A DNA stretch of 8,589 bases from contig JALQTL010000378.1 in the NCBI GenBank assembly GCA_023260935.1, positions 1 to 8,589 on the forward strand, read 5' to 3'. This stretch comes from Paracoccaceae bacterium. GTDB lineage: Bacteria; Pseudomonadota; Alphaproteobacteria; Rhodobacterales; Rhodobacteraceae. How positions within the stretch are numbered: position 1 is the first letter of the stretch; each line of letters opens with the position of its first letter. The notes under the pieces were generated by a model. It was not told the DNA's origin. It saw only the letters and a list, made by a program, of their open reading frames with translations, and searched no databases. The position numbers and the translations under genes were made by a program. Below, piece after piece: positions 1 through 6,319 of the stretch.

Positions 1-549
1 AAAGCCCTCCTGCTGCGCGCCGTTGTAATCGCCGGTGCGCGGATAGCCCGCCTGAACCCCGGCCTCGACAAAGGCCTTCTCCAGCGGGTTGTCCCGCCGC
101 CCGCGCGTCACGTGCAGCGGACCACCCTGCCCGCGCCAGGCCGGATCGCCGCCATCGCGCGCACCATGCCAGTGCTCCATCCGCCGGAAATAGGGCAGCA
201 CATCGGCATAGGCCCAGCCATCCGCGCCCATCCCCGCCCATGTATCGAAATCGCAGGCATGGCCGCGCACATAGACCATGCCGTTGATGCTGGAAGACCC
301 GCCGATGACCTTGCCGCGCGGCGTGACCAGCCGCCGGCCGCCCAAGTGCGGTTCGGGTTCGGTCATATAGCCCCAGTCATAGATCCCCATGTTCATCGGA
401 TAGGACAGGGCCGCCGGCATCTGGATGAAGGGGCCCGCATCGCTGCCGCCATGTTCGATGACGATGACCCGACGCCCTGCCCCGGCCAGCCGGTAGGCCA
501 TGGCGCAACCCGCCGATCCGGCACCGACGATCACATAATCCGCATGCAT
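1..549 (-). CDS. betA: Choline dehydrogenase, N-terminal part (cut by left window edge)
   Basis: This FAD-dependent GMC-family oxidoreductase oxidises choline to betaine aldehyde, usually at the inner membrane and feeding the respiratory chain. Reading the minus strand from ATG at 549-547 gives 183 uninterrupted codons up to the edge. The protein opens MHADYVIVGAGSAG, with the FAD Rossmann loop GAGSAG at residues 9-14 and the ribose-binding acid E32. The GMC signature RGKVIGGSSSINGMVYVRG lies at residues 78-96. Further stretches (QMPAAL, TEPEP, EAGVQAGYPRTGDYNG, QQEGF) match E. coli BetA as I remember it, which separates it from other GMC enzymes. The remaining two thirds, including the catalytic His region, lie outside the window. 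A purine-rich GAAAGGG about 11 nt upstream is the likely ribosome binding site; an out-of-frame ATG at 545 is unlikely to be used. It is the last visible gene of betI-betB-betA. Whether it is intact cannot be judged. Confidence 0.95.
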   Translation of the reverse strand, partial: MHADYVIVGAGSAGCAMAYRLAGAGRRVIVIEHGGSDAGPFIQMPAALSYPMNMGIYDWGYMTEPEPHLGGRRLVTPRGKVIGGSSSINGMVYVRGHACDFDTWAGMGADGWAYADVLPYFRRMEHWHGARDGGDPAWRGQGGPLHVTRGRRDNPLEKAFVEAGVQAGYPRTGDYNGAQQEGF

Positions 550-595
550 CTTGCGACGCCCTTTCCTTACGGTTCTACTGGCGAGAGGACCGGTC

Positions 596-613
596 GGGTG
601 CGCAGGCGCACCC
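596..613. other. GC-rich intercistronic hairpin between betB and betA
   Basis: The 85-bp betB-betA gap (550-634) contains a perfect inverted repeat: GGGTGCGC at 596-603 and GCGCACCC at 606-613. Realistically it folds as a 7-bp stem with a 4-nt loop. An 8-bp palindrome GACCGGTC (588-595) abuts it. No T-run follows on the minus strand, so it does not look like an intrinsic terminator. It could stabilise or process the betIB mRNA and lower betA expression, but this is inference. Confidence 0.5.
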
Positions 614-634
614 CGGCCTCAACGGCACGCCTTC

Positions 635-2089
635 TCAATAAGGCGCGTCCACCGGCCCCAGCCCGACATAGACAGACTTGATCTGCGTGTAATACTCGAC
701 CGCCGCATGGCCGTTTTCACGGCCCACGCCCGACATCTTGGCCCCGCCGAAGGGGGATTCGACCGGGGTAAGGTTATAGGCGTTGATCCAGCAGGTGCCG
801 GCCTGAAGCCGGCCGATCACCCGATGACCGCGCGCCAGATCGGCGGTGAAGACCCCGGCCGCAAGGCCGAATTCGGTATCGTTGGCGCGGGCGATCACCT
901 CTTCCTCGGTGTCGAAATCCAGAACCGCCATGACCGGGCCGAACACTTCCTCGCGCGCGATCGTCATGTCGTCGGTCACATCGGCAAAGACCGTGGGCTG
1001 CACGAAAAAGCCGCCGCCCTGCGCGGCGCGCGACCCGCCGGTGACCAGTGTGGCGCCTTCGGCCTTTGCGGTTTCGACATAGCCCAGCACCTTTTCAAGC
1101 TGCGTCTGCGAAACAAGCGGGCCCATCTGCGTGGCCGCATCGCGGGGGTCGCCCAGACGGATCGCCTCGCTGCGCGCCTTCAGGCGTTTCAGGAATTCCG
1201 CCTTGATCGCCTTTTGCACGAAGACCCGCGTGCCGTTGGAACAGACCTGCCCGGCGGAATAGAAATTGCCCAGCATCGCAGCCCCGACGGCATCGTCCAC
1301 GCTGGCATCATCGAAGACGATCAGCGGGGATTTTCCGCCCAGTTCCATGGTGACATTGCGCACGCCGGCGGCGGCGGCGGCATAGACCTTCTGCCCGGTC
1401 GGCACGCTGCCCGTCAGACTGACCTTGGCCACGCGCGGATCGGACACCAGCGCCGCCCCCACGGGCCCGCGCCCCTGGACCACGTTGAAAAGCCCTGGCG
1501 GCAGACCGGCCTCGATCAGGATTTCGGCCAGTTTCAACGCGCCAAGCGGCGTCACCTCGGACGGTTTGAAGACCATGGCATTACCAAGCGCAAGCGCGGG
1601 GGCTGCCTTCCAGCAGGCGATCTGGCTGGGGTAATTCCACGCGCCGATCCCGACGCAAACCCCCAGAGGTTCGCGCAAGGTATAGACGAAATCCTGCCCC
1701 AGCGGGATGGTCTGCCCCGTGACCGTGGGCGCAAGCCCGGCAAAATACTCGATGGCATCCGCTCCGCTGGGCCAGTCGGCCACGCGCGTTTCCTGAATGG
1801 GTTTGCCGGTATCCAGCGTTTCAAGCTGGGCCAGCTCCTCGCCGCGCTCACGGATCAGATCAGCCGCCCGGCGCAGGATGCGGGCGCGGTCCACCGGCCG
1901 CAGCATTGCCCATTCCGCCTGCGCCCTATGGGCCGAGGCAAGAGCGCGGTCGATGACGGCTGGTGTGGCGTCATGCAGGCGGGCGATCACCTCGCCCGTG
2001 GCGGGGAAGATCACCTCGAAAGCGGCGCCGGCGGCATCTTCCATCGGCTGGCCATCGACGAAATGGCTGGCGGGGGGCTGGGCCTTCAT
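635..2089 (-). CDS. betB: Betaine aldehyde dehydrogenase (NAD-dependent)
   Basis: This cytoplasmic aldehyde dehydrogenase oxidises betaine aldehyde to glycine betaine, the second step of choline oxidation. It has 484 residues, normal for the family. Visible motifs: N152 in GAWNYP, which steadies the thiohemiacetal; K175 in VFKPSEVTP for cofactor binding; the GSVPTG coenzyme loop at 227-232; the general base E249 in MELGGKSP; the catalytic nucleophile C283 in GQVCSNGTR; and E381 in EEVFGPV, which contacts the nicotinamide ribose. The C-terminal half carries the usual SPFGGAKMSGVGRENG segment. The GQVCSNGTR active-site wording and the position between betI and betA support BetB over other aldehyde dehydrogenases. 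The ATG at 2089-2087 is preceded 8 nt upstream by AAGGAG (2103-2098) inside the end of betI, and ATGA overlaps the betI stop, so the two are probably translationally coupled. The protein looks intact. Confidence 0.97.
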   Translation of the reverse strand: MKAQPPASHFVDGQPMEDAAGAAFEVIFPATGEVIARLHDATPAVIDRALASAHRAQAEWAMLRPVDRARILRRAADLIRERGEELAQLETLDTGKPIQETRVADWPSGADAIEYFAGLAPTVTGQTIPLGQDFVYTLREPLGVCVGIGAWNYPSQIACWKAAPALALGNAMVFKPSEVTPLGALKLAEILIEAGLPPGLFNVVQGRGPVGAALVSDPRVAKVSLTGSVPTGQKVYAAAAAGVRNVTMELGGKSPLIVFDDASVDDAVGAAMLGNFYSAGQVCSNGTRVFVQKAIKAEFLKRLKARSEAIRLGDPRDAATQMGPLVSQTQLEKVLGYVETAKAEGATLVTGGSRAAQGGGFFVQPTVFADVTDDMTIAREEVFGPVMAVLDFDTEEEVIARANDTEFGLAAGVFTADLARGHRVIGRLQAGTCWINAYNLTPVESPFGGAKMSGVGRENGHAAVEYYTQIKSVYVGLGPVDAPY

Positions 2090-2670
2090 CGGGTCTGCTC
2101 CTTCATCTGAATTCTGAGGTATTCCAGCAGCATGGCAACTGCCGACGGACCATCGGGCGGCCCGGACTTGAGGACTTCGCGCAGGTAGAGCCCATCGATC
2201 AGCGCACCCAGACCATCGGCAATGGCTTCGGCGCGCGCCCCCGCCATCGGGCGCAGGCAGGACAGAAGATTGGACCTGAGCCTGCGCTGATAGACCGCCA
2301 GAAGCCGCCGCGCCTCGGGCACCGTCTGGGCCAGCACCCAGAAGGTGAGCCAGGCGCTGACCGCCTCGCGCCGGAAGTTGCCGGGACTGAAACTGGCCCG
2401 CAGCACTGCGTTCAGCCGTGCATCGGGCCCGTCGGCGGCGGCAAGGGCCCCGCGCACCTCGGCCCCGTAGAGCGTCAGGATATGGCGCATCGCGGCGAGA
2501 AAAATCTCTTCCTTCGAGCCGAAATAGTGGTGCGCGAGGGCCGAAGACATGCCCGCGCGCTTTGCGATCTGGCTGACCGTGACATCAAGAGAGCCGACAC
2601 GACCGATTTCCACGATGGTCGCTTTGACCAACGCTTCCTTTCGGATAGGCTCCATCCCAAGCTTCGGCAT
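2086..2670 (-). CDS. betI: Choline-responsive TetR-family repressor BetI
   Basis: BetI represses choline uptake and oxidation genes and releases DNA when choline is present. The 194-residue protein begins MPKLGMEPIRKEALVKAT, very close to E. coli BetI (MPKLGMQSIRR...) as I recall it. The TetR helix-turn-helix spans about residues 31-50 (TVSQIAKRAGMSSALAHHYF), followed by GSKEEIF at the start of the next helix. The C-terminal ligand-binding region keeps family stretches such as AVSAWLTFW, RRLRSNLLSCLR and GLGALIDGLYLR. Length is standard. A GGAA at 2682-2679 sits 8 nt before the ATG. It is first in the betI-betB-betA operon, and its stop overlaps the betB start (ATGA, 2089-2086). The palindrome 46 bp upstream of its start is the likely site of autoregulation. 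Confidence 0.96.
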   Translation of the reverse strand: MPKLGMEPIRKEALVKATIVEIGRVGSLDVTVSQIAKRAGMSSALAHHYFGSKEEIFLAAMRHILTLYGAEVRGALAAADGPDARLNAVLRASFSPGNFRREAVSAWLTFWVLAQTVPEARRLLAVYQRRLRSNLLSCLRPMAGARAEAIADGLGALIDGLYLREVLKSGPPDGPSAVAMLLEYLRIQMKEQTR

Positions 2671-2715
2671 CAGCGGGTTTCCAAGAAATCAGTTGCATTC
2701 CGCTGCTAGCTTGAA

Positions 2716-2737
2716 GTTTATTGACTCGTCAATCAAC
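2716..2737. promoter_or_regulatory. Candidate BetI operator in the betI/choX divergent region
   Basis: The 86-bp space between the two divergent operons holds ATTGAC-TC-GTCAAT (2720-2733), a perfect 6-bp inverted repeat. With one mismatch it extends to GTTTATTGAC / GTCAATCAAC over 22 bp. This resembles the TTGATTGA..TCAATCAA type of BetI site that I remember from comparative regulon work. A TTGACG at 2732-2727 could be the -35 of a betI promoter (weak -10 TAGCAG at 2708-2703). TTGCAT (2693-2698) with TTTATT (2717-2722) is a weak candidate for choX. Either promoter would overlap the palindrome, consistent with repression of both directions. Binding is inferred from context. Confidence 0.72.
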
Positions 2738-2745
2738 AAAAAATC

Positions 2746-2751
2746 AGGGAG
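2746..2751 (+). promoter_or_regulatory. Ribosome binding site of choX
   Basis: AGGGAG lies 5 nt before the ATG at 2757. This, and the signal peptide that begins right at that ATG, decides the start. An in-frame TTG at 2721 would add 12 residues in front of the signal peptide and would lie inside the candidate operator. Confidence 0.8.
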
Positions 2752-2756
2752 CCAAC

Positions 2757-3686
2757 ATGACCCTTCGCTCAACCCTTCTGGCCACCACGGTCACCTTTGC
2801 CCTTGCCGGGTCCGCCTTTGCGGAAGGCTGCGACAAGGTGATCTTCTCGGATGTCGGCTGGACTGACATCACCGCCACCACCGCTGCCGCCAGCGTTGTT
2901 CTGGAGGCGCTTGGATATGAGACGGAGACTAAGGTTCTGTCCGTGCCCGTCACCTATACCGGGCTGGCGCAAGGCGATATCGATGTGTTCCTGGGCAACT
3001 GGATGCCGTCGATGGAGGCCGATATCGCCCCCTATCGCGAGGCAGGCACGGTCGATACGATCCGCGCCAATCTGGAAGGCGCGAAATACACGCTTGCCAC
3101 CAACGAGGCCGGCGCGGCGCTGGGGATCAGCGATTTCGGCAATATCAAGGACCACAAGGACGCGCTGGACGGCAAGATCTATGGCATCGAACCCGGCAAT
3201 GACGGCAACCGTCTGGTCTTGGAAGCGATCGGCAGCCCCGCCTTCGGGATGGACGGTTTCGACATCGTCGAAAGCTCGGAACAGGGGATGCTGGGGGCCG
3301 TGGCAAAAGCCACCGATGCAGGCAAACCCATCGTCTTCCTGGCCTGGGAACCGCACCCGATGAATGCCAATTTCAAGCTGACCTATCTGACCGGCGGCGA
3401 CGATCTGTTCGGGCCTGATTTCGGTGGCGCCACGATCTATACCAATACCCGGGCGGGCTATGCCAACGAATGCCCGAACACGGGCAAACTGCTGCAAAAC
3501 CTCGTTTTTTCGCTCGCCATGGAAAACGAGATCATGGGCGCGATCCTGAATGACGGCACCGACCCGGCCGAGGCGGCGAAAAGCTGGCTGGCGGCCAACC
3601 CCGCGACCTGGGAGCCGTGGCTGGACGGCGTGACCACCAAGGACGGTGGCGATGCCAAGGCTGCTGTCGCGGCTGCGCTGAACTGA
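2757..3686 (+). CDS. choX: Choline ABC transporter, periplasmic substrate-binding protein
   Basis: ChoX captures choline in the periplasm and delivers it to ChoW/ChoV. The 309-residue precursor has a Sec signal peptide: TLRS start, hydrophobic LLATTVTFALAG, and a cleavage site after GSAFA (residue 22). Ligand-box residues of Sinorhizobium meliloti ChoX, as I recall them, all appear at a constant offset of 8: W35 and D37 (GWTD), W82 (GNWMP), Y111 (AKYTLA), N148 (GNDG) and W197 (AWEPH). The disulfide pair maps to C25 and C239. The aromatic cage for the trimethylammonium group is therefore complete. That favours choline-type ligand binding over generic glycine betaine binders, though related ligands such as acetylcholine or betaine cannot be excluded. 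It is first in choXWV, and a hairpin after its stop may favour its expression over the membrane components. Confidence 0.93.
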   Translation: MTLRSTLLATTVTFALAGSAFAEGCDKVIFSDVGWTDITATTAAASVVLEALGYETETKVLSVPVTYTGLAQGDIDVFLGNWMPSMEADIAPYREAGTVDTIRANLEGAKYTLATNEAGAALGISDFGNIKDHKDALDGKIYGIEPGNDGNRLVLEAIGSPAFGMDGFDIVESSEQGMLGAVAKATDAGKPIVFLAWEPHPMNANFKLTYLTGGDDLFGPDFGGATIYTNTRAGYANECPNTGKLLQNLVFSLAMENEIMGAILNDGTDPAEAAKSWLAANPATWEPWLDGVTTKDGGDAKAAVAAALN

Positions 3687-3744
3687 GGGCGCCGAACTGG
3701 GCGCGCCGAACCAGGGGGGGGCCGCCTGTGGCCAACGGACGGCA

Positions 3745-3797
3745 GCGGGGGTTTCACACCCCCGCACCCCCGTGGGATATTTATGAACAGATGAAGG
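3745..3797 (+). repeat. Intercistronic hairpin, probable dispersed Rhodobacteraceae-type element
   Basis: The 121-bp choX-choW gap contains a perfect 8-bp stem, GCGGGGGT (3745-3752) and ACCCCCGC (3758-3765), with loop TTCAC. It is followed by ACCCCCGTGGGATATTTATG and GATGAAGG. No T-run directly follows, so strong termination is not expected. From memory, closely similar strings recur between genes in Rhodobacteraceae genomes; within this window there is one copy, so dispersal cannot be shown here. Its likely effect is to protect the choX 3' end or partly attenuate transcription into choW. The distal part overlaps the choW ribosome binding site. Confidence 0.6.
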
Positions 3798-3802
3798 GGG
3801 GG
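3794..3802 (+). promoter_or_regulatory. Ribosome binding site of choW, next to the repeat-like element
   Basis: AAGGGGGGG ends 5 nt before the GTG at 3808. In the choW frame a TGA at 3784-3786 closes the reading frame upstream. GTG 3808 is the first usual start after it, and this purine run is correctly spaced for it. Confidence 0.65.
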
Positions 3803-3807
3803 CTGGT

Positions 3808-4647
3808 GTGCTGGACTGGCTGACCGATCACAAGCTTCCCGTGGGCAAGGCCGCAAAGGCCGTGTTTGACTGGATGAATAGCCATCTGGGCGGGCTGTTC
3901 GATGCCATCGCCGCCGTGATGGAGGCGATGATCGACGCGATCCTGTGGTGTCTTGATACGCCGCACCCTTTGGTCATCGTCGGAATGTTCGTGGCGCTGA
4001 CCTGGTATCTGCATCGCAGCTGGAAGCTGTGTCTGGGCGTGGTGGCGGGGTTTCTTTTCATCCTGAACCAGGGCTACTGGGACGAGACGATGGAAAGCCT
4101 GACACTGATCCTTTCGGCCTGTGTGGTCTGCATGGGAATCGGCGTGCCTGTCGGCATCGCGGCGGCCCACCGGCCGCGTCTTTACGCGGCCCTTTCACCC
4201 GTGCTGGACCTGATGCAGACGCTGCCAACCTTCGTCTATCTGATCCCCGCGATCGTGTTTTTCGGGCTGGGCATGGTGCCGGGGCTGATTGCGACGGTGA
4301 TATTCGTATTGCCTGCGCCCATACGGCTGACCCATCTGGGCGTCAGTTCCACGCCCGTGGCGCTGACCGAGGCGGCAACCGCCTTTGGCGCCACGCCGTC
4401 GCAGCTCTTGTGGAAGGTGGAGTTGCCCTATGCGCTGCCGCAGATCATGGCAGGGCTGAATCAGACGATCATGCTGTCGCTTTCCATGGTGGTGATCGCG
4501 GCGCTTGTGGGGGCCAACGGCCTTGGCGTGCCGGTGGTGCGGGCGCTGAACAGCGTGAACACGGCGCTTGGGTTTGAATCCGGGTTCATCATCGTGGTCG
4601 TGGCCATTCTGCTGGACCGGATGCTGCGGATCGGAGGCCGGTCATGA
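3808..4647 (+). CDS. choW: Choline ABC transporter, permease protein
   Basis: ChoW is the inner-membrane channel subunit of the choline importer. It has 279 residues with a GTG start and an N-terminus (LDWLTDHKLPVGKAAKAVFDW) typical of ChoW/ProW-type permeases. Hydrophobic segments are visible at about 53-69, 73-88, 97-119, 131-173, 219-240 and 258-272. The middle stretch (DLMQTLPTFVYLIPAIVFF) is the conserved OpuAB/ProW core. The EAA loop that docks the ATPase lies at about 187-207, with TEAATAFGATP followed by LLWKVELP. It follows choX after a 121-bp gap and its stop overlaps the choV start by ATGA (4644-4647). A CGGAGG at 4632-4637 serves choV within its last codons. It looks complete; substrate assignment rests on ChoX and the adjacent bet genes. 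Confidence 0.93.
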   Translation: MLDWLTDHKLPVGKAAKAVFDWMNSHLGGLFDAIAAVMEAMIDAILWCLDTPHPLVIVGMFVALTWYLHRSWKLCLGVVAGFLFILNQGYWDETMESLTLILSACVVCMGIGVPVGIAAAHRPRLYAALSPVLDLMQTLPTFVYLIPAIVFFGLGMVPGLIATVIFVLPAPIRLTHLGVSSTPVALTEAATAFGATPSQLLWKVELPYALPQIMAGLNQTIMLSLSMVVIAALVGANGLGVPVVRALNSVNTALGFESGFIIVVVAILLDRMLRIGGRS

Positions 4648-5708
4648 CAAGAACCACCGACCCCAAGGCCACCGCCGGGCTTGCGGTGCGCTTTGACAAT
4701 GTGTCCATCGTCTTTGGCGATCATCCGTTGCGGGCGCTGCCGCTGATGGATGCGGGCAAGAACCGGGCCGAGGTTCAGAAGGAAACCGGGCAGGTGCTAG
4801 GCGTGCATGATTGCAGCCTTGATGTGGCCGAGGGCGAGATTCTGGTTCTGATGGGGCTTTCGGGTTCCGGCAAATCCACATTGTTGCGGGCGGTGAACGG
4901 GTTGAACCCGGTGTGCCGGGGGGCGGTGCATGTCTGCGATGGCAATGGCCTGGTGGATGTGACCCATGCCGATGCCGCCACTTTGCGGCGCATCCGCCTG
5001 CAACGGGTGGCGATGGTGTTCCAGCAGTTCGGCCTGCTGCCCTGGCGCACGGTGCGCGAAAACGTGGGCCTTGGTCTGGAGCTGGGGGGGATGCCGAAGG
5101 CCGAACGTCAGGCGCGCGTGGACATGCAGCTGGAACTGGTGAACCTGTCGCAATGGGCCGACCGCAAGGTGGGCGATCTGTCGGGCGGCATGCAGCAACG
5201 GGTCGGCCTTGCGCGGGCCTTTGCGACCGAGGCGCCGATCCTTCTGATGGACGAACCCTTCAGCGCGCTGGACCCGCTGATCCGGGCAAAGCTTCAGGAT
5301 GAATTGCTGGACCTGCAATCCACGCTGAAGCGGACAATCATCTTTGTCAGCCACGATCTGGACGAAGCCTTCAAGATCGGCAACAGGATTGCGCTGATGG
5401 AGGGCGGGCGGATCGTGCAATGCGGCACCGCGCGTGAGATCATTGCCAATCCGGTGGATGACTATGTGCAGGATTTCGTTTCGCACATGAACCCGCTTTC
5501 GGTGCTGACCGCGCGCGATGTGATGGAAGCGGGCCTGTCAGAGGCGCCGGGCGTGGATGCCGAAACGCCGGTGAAGGAAGTCATGGCGCGGATGCGCGAC
5601 GGGGCGGCCGAGCTTTCAGTGACCGAGGACGGCCAGCGGATCGGCGTGCTGCGCATGGCTTCGGTCTTGGGCCGGCTGATCGACCCGCAGAAAGGGGGCA
5701 GCGCATGA
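4644..5708 (+). CDS. choV: Choline ABC transporter, ATP-binding protein
   Basis: ChoV is the cytoplasmic ATPase that powers choline import. The 354-residue protein contains the Walker A GLSGSGKST (71-79), the Q-loop in VFQQFGLLPW (Q127/Q128), the ABC signature LSGGMQQR (179-186), the Walker B ILLMDEP with catalytic E204, the D-loop SALD, and the switch H237 in VSHDLDEA. The N-terminal extension with RALPLMDAGKNRAEVQKETG is typical of the ProV/OpuAA/ChoV group and absent from generic importers. After about residue 285 comes a short CBS-like region (LTARDVM, then VKEVMARMRDGAAELSV and IGVLRMASVLGRL), a compact version of the regulatory domains seen in betaine transporters. It is coupled to choW and to the next gene by ATGA overlaps at both ends. 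Confidence 0.94.
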   Translation: MTRTTDPKATAGLAVRFDNVSIVFGDHPLRALPLMDAGKNRAEVQKETGQVLGVHDCSLDVAEGEILVLMGLSGSGKSTLLRAVNGLNPVCRGAVHVCDGNGLVDVTHADAATLRRIRLQRVAMVFQQFGLLPWRTVRENVGLGLELGGMPKAERQARVDMQLELVNLSQWADRKVGDLSGGMQQRVGLARAFATEAPILLMDEPFSALDPLIRAKLQDELLDLQSTLKRTIIFVSHDLDEAFKIGNRIALMEGGRIVQCGTAREIIANPVDDYVQDFVSHMNPLSVLTARDVMEAGLSEAPGVDAETPVKEVMARMRDGAAELSVTEDGQRIGVLRMASVLGRLIDPQKGGSA

Positions 5709-6298
5709 CCCGCGCCCGCGCCCCGATCAGCCGCTTTCCCCTTGCGGATCTGGCGAGTCTGCCCGCAGATCTGGCTGCGCGCATTCACGAAATTTCCGAA
5801 AAATCGGGATTTGTGCCCAATGTGTTTCTGGCCATGGCGCACCGGCCCGATGAATTGCGGGCCTTCATGGATTACCACGATGCGCTGATGGAACGCCCGG
5901 GCGGGCTGACCAAGGCCGAACGCGAGATGATTGTGGTGGCGACCAGCGGCGCGAATGACTGCCAGTATTGCGTGGTGGCGCATGGCGCGATCTTACGCAT
6001 CCGCGCCAAAGACCCGTTGATTGCCGATCAGGTGGCGGTGAACTGGCACAAGGCCGATCTGACGCCGCGCGAAGAGGCCATGCTGGCCTATGCCGTCAAG
6101 GTGGCGCTGCGGGCGCAAGAGGTGGGCCCCGAGGATCACGCAGCCCTGACGGCGGCCGGCTTCAGCATGGACGAGATCTGGGAAATCGGCGCCATTACCG
6201 CCTTTTTCGGCATGTCGAACCGGATCGTGAACATGGCCTCGATCCGGCCGAATGACGAATTCTATACCCTTGGGCGCAGCCAGCCTGCCAAAGGCTAA
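5705..6298 (+). CDS. AhpD-like / carboxymuconolactone decarboxylase-family peroxidase-related protein
   Basis: The 197-residue protein belongs to the AhpD-like fold, in the group usually named uncharacterised peroxidase-related enzyme. The redox motif is intact: C86 and C89 in DCQYCVVAH with H93, preceded by LTKAEREMIVVATS. The N-terminal stretch EKSGFVPNVFLAMAHRPDELRAF is typical of the group, as is the later DEIWEIGAITAFFGMSNRI. Such proteins use the CxxC pair for thiol-dependent peroxide or disulfide chemistry, but the substrate of this one is unknown. AAGGGGG (5692-5698) lies 6 nt before the ATG, and the start overlaps the choV stop (ATGA 5705-5708), so it is very likely co-translated with the transporter. 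A role in removing peroxide or handling thiol stress during choline oxidation is a guess. Its TAA overlaps the topA stop codon on the other strand. Confidence 0.87.
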   Translation: MTRARAPISRFPLADLASLPADLAARIHEISEKSGFVPNVFLAMAHRPDELRAFMDYHDALMERPGGLTKAEREMIVVATSGANDCQYCVVAHGAILRIRAKDPLIADQVAVNWHKADLTPREEAMLAYAVKVALRAQEVGPEDHAALTAAGFSMDEIWEIGAITAFFGMSNRIVNMASIRPNDEFYTLGRSQPAKG

Positions 6299-6319
6299 CC
6301 GGTGGCTGCGGGCTTTTTC
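6275..6319 (+). terminator. Possible intrinsic terminator of the choXWV operon
   Basis: CGCAGCCA (6275-6282) pairs perfectly with TGGCTGCG (6303-6310). Inside it GCCT (6283-6286) can pair with AGGC (6292-6295). GGGCTTTTTC follows at 6310-6319. The structure spans the stop codon of the AhpD-like gene and the last codons of topA. The five-T run starts 3 nt after the stem and the loop is long, so efficiency may be modest. The sequence is also constrained by the topA Lys/Ala tail, which yields T-runs by itself. Confidence 0.4.

Noticed and set aside
112..681. A 189-codon open frame on the plus strand over betA and the betB end
   Set aside because: It crosses the betA start and the betB stop in antisense. 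The betA reading on the other strand has clear FAD and GMC motifs.
551..2110. A 519-codon open frame on the plus strand opposite betB
   Set aside because: It lies antisense to a BetB with all catalytic motifs intact. Its Arg/Gly/His-rich composition is the usual by-product of GC-rich codon bias, and no domain is recognisable.
2721..2756. Upstream TTG start for choX giving 321 residues
   Set aside because: It would add 12 polar residues before the signal peptide and sit in the candidate operator. ATG 2757 has AGGGAG 5 nt upstream.
2769..3767. A 332-codon open frame on the minus strand opposite choX
   Set aside because: It is antisense to a clear ChoX with signal peptide and full ligand box, and its sequence matches no family I know.
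3745..3782. Intrinsic terminator after choX
   Set aside because: The stem is strong, but no T-run follows directly (ACCCCCGTGGGATATTT). choW and choV complete the transporter downstream, so partial attenuation or mRNA protection is more likely than termination.
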